In this document: piece after piece, positions 7,683-11,266 of the stretch
How the letters are laid out: every line of letters begins with the position of its first letter
Numbering within the stretch: position 1 is the first letter of the stretch
Source of the DNA: JALHSV01 sp964553535
GTDB taxonomy: Bacteria > Nitrospirota > Thermodesulfovibrionia > Thermodesulfovibrionales > SM23-35
Length of the DNA stretch: 11,266 nt
Assembly: GCA_964553535.1 (NCBI GenBank)
Contig: CAZKLK010000055.1
Location: 1-11,266, forward strand
Reading direction: 5' to 3'
Translations under genes and position numbers: made by a program
Notes under the pieces: generated by a model
What the model was told of the DNA's origin: nothing
The model's input: the letters and a program-made list of their open reading frames with translations, nothing else
The model's database searches: none

Positions 7683-7699
7683 TTTTCCTCTTAATTCAC

Positions 7700-8827
7700 T
7701 TATATTCGCATCGGCATGATCACGCACATGTAGTCCTCGCTGCCGTCTTCTTTAACCAGAACCGGACTCAACGGATCCTGCAGCTCGAGGATTACCCTGT
7801 CTGATGTCATTGCATTCAGGACATCAAGGATATACCGCGCATTGAATCCAAGCGAAACGGCATCCCCTTTATAGTCTACGGCAACCTCTTCCCTCGCCTC
7901 CCCCAGATCCGGACTCGAAGAAAAAAAGGTCGACTTATCGGCCTCGATGTCCAGCCTCACAGCGCCGGACCGTTCCCTGGACATCACCGATATCCTGCGG
8001 AGCACTCTTGCAAATGTCTCCCGCCCGATAGACATCTTCCTCTCATTGGACAGGGGAACAACATTTTCATAATTGGGGAAAGAACCCTCGATCATCCGGG
8101 TGAGAAACTGGATTTTCCCGATGGTGAAGAGCAGATGCTTTTCGCCAATTGTCAGGTTAACCTGTTGCGCTTCACCTTCCCCGGGTTCGGACGTCAGAAA
8201 CCGCCTCAACTCGGATACCGCTTTTCTCGGCACGATGATCTTTTTTTCTTCTTTCATTTTACTCTCGACTTGTCGGCGCATGATCGCAAGCCGGTGCCCG
8301 TCCGTCCCCACAATAGTGAATGCTTTCTCTTCCGGCTTCGGATGGAAAAGCAGCCCGTTCAAAGTATACCTCGTGTCGCTCTCCCCGGCCGCATATATAG
8401 TCTTTTCTATCATCTCCAGAAGCATCGGCGCATCAAACTCCATCTCCTCAACGTCTTTGCCTCCAAGAGACGCGGGCCATGCGGGAAAATCGCCGTGCGG
8501 CAGACACGCAAGTCTGAATTCGCTCGCACCTGCCCTGACTTTGAGCCATTGTTCGTCAACCATTTCGAGAGAGAGGTCTCCGTCAACCTCTCTCACGATC
8601 TCGAACATTTTACGGGCGGGGATGCAGATTTTTCCTTCCTTTTCGACCGCAATATCAATCGGTTCCCTCAGAGCCGTATCAGTATCAGTGGCCATGACCG
8701 ATGAACTTTTCTTTCCCGCGGTGAGCAGAAAATGGCTCAGTATCGGCCTGGTATTCTTCTTTTCGACAATATTCTGGATATTCGCCAGCTTATCCTGCAT
8801 CTCCCCTTTTGTTACACTCGCTTTCAT
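7700..8827 (-). CDS. dnaN: DNA polymerase III sliding clamp (beta subunit)
   Basis: DnaN forms the ring that tethers DNA polymerase III and other repair enzymes to DNA. The 375-residue product has the usual three-domain length. Visible motifs are TRPILSHFLL (26-35), TRYTLNG (152-158), TDGHRLA (175-181, part of the partner-binding cleft), MIEGSFPNY (245-253), FNARYILDVL (328-337) and the terminal MPMRI (371-375), which closes the cleft. The start at 8827 has GGAGGAG five bases upstream. It lies 35 bases after dnaA and 17 before gyrB, so the three are probably one transcript. recF, usually next, is missing here. The stop is TAA. Confidence 0.98.
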   Translation of the reverse strand: MKASVTKGEMQDKLANIQNIVEKKNTRPILSHFLLTAGKKSSSVMATDTDTALREPIDIAVEKEGKICIPARKMFEIVREVDGDLSLEMVDEQWLKVRAGASEFRLACLPHGDFPAWPASLGGKDVEEMEFDAPMLLEMIEKTIYAAGESDTRYTLNGLLFHPKPEEKAFTIVGTDGHRLAIMRRQVESKMKEEKKIIVPRKAVSELRRFLTSEPGEGEAQQVNLTIGEKHLLFTIGKIQFLTRMIEGSFPNYENVVPLSNERKMSIGRETFARVLRRISVMSRERSGAVRLDIEADKSTFFSSSPDLGEAREEVAVDYKGDAVSLGFNARYILDVLNAMTSDRVILELQDPLSPVLVKEDGSEDYMCVIMPMRI

Positions 8828-8862
8828 TTTAGCTCCTCCTCGGTATTCGTGAAACTGAAACC

Positions 8863-10194
8863 TTATCTCTTTATCTTCCTTATGAAATTGTCTATTATCC
8901 TGCTGAAAGCTTCATCTTTTGCCTTCTTATCCTCTATCTGCTTGCATGCGTAAATCACCGTTGCATGGTCTTTCCCGCCAAAATCTCTCCCGATATCATT
9001 CAAAGAAAGGCTTGTGAGCTGTTTGCTCAGATACATCGCTATCTGCCGCGGCAGTGCTATCTCTTTTGTCCTTTTTTTCGCCTTCATATCCGATACTTTC
9101 AGGGCAAAATGTTCGGATACAACCTTTTGGATCTGATCCGTTGTTACCGGTTTCTCATCATCCTCAATAAGGTCGCGCAGGACGCTTTTGGCCATATCTT
9201 TATTAATAGGCCTTCCAGTAAGAGACGACTGGGCGCCAAGGCGGATAAGGCATCCTTCCAGTTCGCGGATATTCGATTTGACTTTCAATGCAAGATAGTA
9301 AGCCACATCCTCCGGTACAAAGATTTTTTCAGCTTCAGCCTTTCTTTGCAGGATTGCCACTTTCGTCTCAAGCTCGGGCGGCTGGATATCGGCGATCAGC
9401 CCCATGCTGAACCTTGATCTGAGCCTGTCAGTGATTGCGCCGATCTCCTTTGGCGGCCTGTCGCTTGAGATGACAATCTGCCTCTGTTTTTCATAAAGCG
9501 TGTTAAAGGTGTGAAAAAATTCCTCCTGCGTTTGGGTCTTGTTCGCGATAAAATGGATATCGTCAAGCAGCAGCATGTCGATATTCCTGTATTTATCCTT
9601 TAGTTCCCCCATTTTTTCATGCCGTATCGCCGATACTACCTCGTTGGTAAATTGCTCGGCAGATACAAAAATGACAGACATATCAGGTTTCTTATCGATC
9701 GCTGCATTGCCGATAGCTGTGATGAGGTGGGTTTTTCCGAGGCCTACCCCGCCATAAATGAACAACGGGTTATATATCTTTCCGGGGGATTCAGCAACAG
9801 CTTTTGCCGCTGCGTGTGCAAACTGGTTGCACTGGCCAATCACAAATTTTTCGAAGATATATTTTGGATTAAGATATATTCCCCTGCTGGCGAGTTTCTG
9901 CCTCCTGGTCTCCATCCGCATGTCCATCTTCCTGACGTTCGGATCCATTTTTTCTGCTATCTTATAGCGCACTGTCACAGGATGTCTTACGGTCGATCCG
10001 ATAGAATCGGCGATGATATCAGGATAATTATCCTCTATCCAGTCCTTGAAGAACCTGTTGGGAATTTCAATGGTTGCCTGCTGTTCCTTGAACTGGCAGA
10101 GTTTAATCGGCCTGAACCAAAGTTCCACAATACTTCCGCCAACCCGCTCTTCAATCTGAACAAGGCTTTTATTCCATATTTCTTCCGTGGTCAT
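8863..10194 (-). CDS. dnaA: Chromosomal replication initiator protein DnaA
   Basis: DnaA binds DnaA boxes, melts the origin and recruits the helicase. The product is 443 residues. Domain I is 1 to about 80. Domain II is very short (about 82-105). The AAA+ domain III has Walker A GGVGLGKTH (148-156), Walker B LLLDDIHF (208-215), sensor 1 VISSDRPP (241-248), the arginine-finger region RLRSRFSMGL (257-266) and sensor 2 SNIRELEG (307-314). Domain IV contains a basic loop near 372-380 and the DnaA signature GRDFGGKDHATVIYAC (402-417), which reads the box. The ATG at 10194 matches the family start MTTEEIW, but its ribosome site is poor: GAGG is only one base away. DnaA-box-like sites just upstream suggest autoregulation. 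The stop is TAA. Confidence 0.98.
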   Translation of the reverse strand: MTTEEIWNKSLVQIEERVGGSIVELWFRPIKLCQFKEQQATIEIPNRFFKDWIEDNYPDIIADSIGSTVRHPVTVRYKIAEKMDPNVRKMDMRMETRRQKLASRGIYLNPKYIFEKFVIGQCNQFAHAAAKAVAESPGKIYNPLFIYGGVGLGKTHLITAIGNAAIDKKPDMSVIFVSAEQFTNEVVSAIRHEKMGELKDKYRNIDMLLLDDIHFIANKTQTQEEFFHTFNTLYEKQRQIVISSDRPPKEIGAITDRLRSRFSMGLIADIQPPELETKVAILQRKAEAEKIFVPEDVAYYLALKVKSNIRELEGCLIRLGAQSSLTGRPINKDMAKSVLRDLIEDDEKPVTTDQIQKVVSEHFALKVSDMKAKKRTKEIALPRQIAMYLSKQLTSLSLNDIGRDFGGKDHATVIYACKQIEDKKAKDEAFSRIIDNFIRKIKR

Positions 10195-10206
10195 GCCTCG
10201 AGCACT

Positions 10207-10237
10207 CTATCAACATTTTATTGACAATTGTTAATAA
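10207..10237. promoter_or_regulatory. Cluster of three degenerate DnaA boxes at the dnaA promoter
   Basis: Three nonamers each match TTATCCACA at seven of nine positions: CTATCAACA (10207-10215), TTATTGACA (10218-10226) and, on the minus strand, TTATTAACA (10237-10229). All keep the terminal ACA. They lie between the presumed dnaA transcription start and its ATG, where DnaA binding would repress its own synthesis. In so AT-rich a region some matches are expected by chance. Confidence 0.4.
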
Positions 10238-10256
10238 CTTTTCAGGAAGGTTTACC

Positions 10257-10286
10257 ATTATATCCAAATACTGTCAAGGAAGACAA
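10257..10286 (-). promoter_or_regulatory. Candidate dnaA promoter
   Basis: On the minus strand a perfect TATAAT lies at 10262-10257. A weak -35, TTGTCT (10286-10281), stands 18 bases upstream. A consensus TTGACA (10277-10272) is also present but only nine bases from the TATAAT, too close to pair with it. The predicted leader to the dnaA ATG is about 55 bases and would contain the degenerate DnaA boxes. Confidence 0.45.
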
Positions 10287-10372
10287 GAAAATCTGTTATA
10301 AAATTGTTTAATACGGCGTTTAATTTCCCGGGACATTCACATGTGAGTAAAATGACGTAATTATAAGTCCAC

Positions 10373-10381
10373 TTGTACACA
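10373..10381 (+). promoter_or_regulatory. DnaA-box-like site
   Basis: TTGTACACA matches TTATCCACA at seven of nine positions and keeps the CACA end. It lies in the middle of the origin-like gap, 35 bases before the better box at 10416. Confidence 0.4.
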
Positions 10382-10415
10382 GAAAAAATACTTTCATTTT
10401 CCAATCAATCACCGA

Positions 10416-10454
10416 TTTTCAACATATGAACAAGCACTATTACTACTACTTCTA
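10416..10454 (+). promoter_or_regulatory. DnaA box plus DnaA-trio-like unwinding element
   Basis: TTTTCAACA (10416-10424) is one base from the box variant TTTTCCACA. Twelve bases later the plus strand reads as triplets CTA TTA CTA CTA CTT CTA (10437-10454). The complementary strand is therefore 3'-GAT AAT GAT GAT GAA GAT-5'. Five of six triplets fit the DnaA-trio pattern 3'-[G/A]AT-5', reading away from the box, as described for basal origin unwinding systems. A nearly pure A/T stretch follows. The spacer is longer and less GC-rich than in Bacillus subtilis. Confidence 0.5.
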
Positions 10455-10479
10455 ATAATTATAAATAATATAGTAATAG
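10437..10479. repeat. 9-bp inverted repeat framing the AT-rich unwinding region
   Basis: CTATTACTA (10437-10445) and TAGTAATAG (10471-10479) are perfect inverted copies around a 25-base AT-rich centre. The left arm overlaps the first three trio-like triplets, so trio-like triplets also occur on the other strand at the far side. The sequence could allow a cruciform or trio loading from both sides, or be an accident of low complexity. Confidence 0.5.
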
Positions 10480-10485
10480 AACTTG

Positions 10486-11266
10486 AGAGTACCGATTTCT
10501 GCATATAAAGTCAATTCAAGCAGCCAATCGTAAAGCTTTAGCCCTCTTAAAATCAATTCTATCGATCAGGAATTTCGTGAAGGTAGCTGTAGCAGGTGAA
10601 CCTGACAGAAAATCAGGGAAAGAATTTCTCAGGGCGAGGGAAGTAACATATTCTGAGGGAGGGATACCTGGCCGGATAGTGCGGAGCCAGGAACTAAAAT
10701 TGGCCCAGACGACATCGGGGAAACTGACAAAAAAGATATTGAAGGAGCCCTTGAGCGATAAGGCCGATCTGGATAAACCTGTGGTAAGCATCAAGTTTTC
10801 CCCTCACTGCCTTGCGGTATTGCTCAGACTTCCTGTGCAGGTACTGATCGCCTGATGACCTGCGAAGGGGAGTCATGGTCTTCATCCAGAAGTGATACGC
10901 ATACGAACCGATTGTTCTTATGGCCTGTTTGAAAGAGACCTCAATCTTAAAGCGCAGGCCGTATAAGGAAATAATCTCCATTGGAGACAAAGAAAGGTCA
11001 GTACACGGCAGGATGCACCGACCCCGTGTCGGATGGATGACAGCCACAAAGCGTATCAGAATGCCGATCCTTTTGAGGAGGAGGTCCATAGAACGATAGT
11101 ACAGCAAGACATCTTTTTCTCCGTACACAGGACTTTTTGCCTCATGCATTGTTTCAGGGTTGTCAAACAGGCTTCTGAGGGGAATCTTTTTTCCGTAGCG
11201 TTTTGGCCGACCTTTTTTCCGTTTGCCTGAGGGAGTAGCAGCCGGCAGATAGGCAACAGCATTCAT
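10486..11266 (-). mobile_element. Insertion sequence, one end inside the window
   Basis: A transposase reading frame runs in from the right edge and ends at 10516. The IS tip is expected within the next few tens of bases, somewhere in 10480-10510 (GAGAGTACCGATTTCTGC region), where sequence character changes to the AT-rich origin. The other end and the matching terminal repeat are outside the window, so the boundary and target duplication cannot be fixed. It sits immediately beside the putative oriC, where rpmH or other genes often stand in other bacteria. Confidence 0.6.
10516..11266 (-). pseudogene. DDE transposase, partial and frameshifted
   Basis: The visible coding region is the C-terminal part of a DDE-type transposase, probably of the IS4 superfamily; the exact family is not certain. 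The first 179 visible residues include a basic linker KRKKGRPKRYGKK (15-27), the Y-x2-R-x3-E signature YGLRFKIE (102-109, E109 probably the last catalytic acid), SYAYHFWM (121-128) and QYLHRKSEQYR (141-151). The frame then breaks at a run of six T (minus strand, 10734-10729). Unbroken it would continue VSFPDVVWANF, SWLRTIRPGIPPSE and end RLAA at 10516, 70 residues more. Staying in frame gives a wrong tail and a stop at 10694. Removing one T restores the whole. The N-terminal half with the other acidic residues lies beyond 11266; the ATG at 11266 is probably internal. Inactive copy or sequencing error is likeliest. Confidence 0.75.

Larger units (their letters stand above)
10195..10485. other. 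Probable replication origin (oriC) upstream of dnaA
   Basis: This gap of about 290 bases has no gene and is strongly AT-rich. It holds several DnaA-box-like nonamers: 10207-10215, 10218-10226, 10229-10237 (minus), 10373-10381 and 10416-10424. It also holds a DnaA-trio-like run at 10437-10454 and a nearly pure A/T stretch to about 10480, a candidate duplex-unwinding element. The position beside dnaA is the commonest site for a bacterial oriC. None of the boxes is a perfect TTATCCACA, so the call rests on clustering and context. A 10-bp palindrome TCACATGTGA (10337-10346) is also present, of unknown role. Confidence 0.65.

Noticed and set aside
7683..7727. Upstream GTG start that would lengthen GyrB by 15 residues
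   Set aside because: It would overlap the dnaN end, lacks family similarity and is less well placed than the ATG at 7682 with its AGAGG site.
8073..8852. Long plus-strand open frame (259 codons) opposite dnaN
   Set aside because: It lies wholly antisense to a certain gene, shows no recognisable motif and has the low-complexity composition expected of a complementary-strand shadow.
10257..10277. TTGACA plus TATAAT as a strong dnaA promoter
   Set aside because: The two hexamers are only nine bases apart, too close for one sigma70 promoter.
10337..10346. Palindrome TCACATGTGA as a CRP/FNR-type operator
   Set aside because: It is only 10 bases, lacks the spacing of known operators of that family, and no regulator gene is in the window.

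Overview
The window is the dnaA end of a bacterial chromosome, with every recognisable gene on the minus strand. In transcription order (right to left) it holds a broken insertion-sequence transposase at the right edge, an AT-rich origin-like gap, dnaA, dnaN, gyrB, yajC, secD, secF, recJ, a small inverted-repeat element, and the first codons of a gene that is probably rel (RelA/SpoT family). I see no CRISPR array, tRNA, rRNA or phage module. I also see no undescribed multi-gene system; this is a conserved core region with some accessory DNA around and inside it.

Two functional blocks sit end to end. The replication block is dnaA (initiator), dnaN (sliding clamp) and gyrB (gyrase B), with gaps of 35 and 17 bases, so probably one transcript. 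The usual recF between dnaN and gyrB is absent. The second block starts at a good sigma70-like promoter behind gyrB and holds yajC, secD and secF (Sec accessory membrane complex), then recJ (5'-3' single-strand exonuclease). The order sec genes - recJ - rel is a conserved neighbourhood known from other bacteria, which supports reading the 41-base fragment at the left edge as rel.

The 320-base gap between dnaA and the transposase looks like oriC. It has degenerate DnaA boxes by the dnaA promoter, a better box at 10416-10424, and a run of DnaA-trio-like triplets followed by a very AT-rich stretch. The insertion sequence ends a few bases beyond it. Its transposase is cut by the window edge and has a one-base frameshift in a run of six T.

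Repeats are the accessory layer. A 144-bp element with perfect 18-bp terminal inverted repeats lies between recJ and rel. A GC-rich segment appears to be inserted in frame in recJ. A perfect 7-bp-arm palindrome lies in frame in secD, and a low-complexity AT-rich spacer separates yajC from secD.

The organism is a Gram-negative-type bacterium: GyrB has the long C-terminal insert usual in Proteobacteria, and SecD and SecF are separate proteins. Gene order and the GTCATTGCGAG-type repeat suggest Nitrospirota or a Desulfobacterota-like lineage. That placement is inference, not shown by the sequence.
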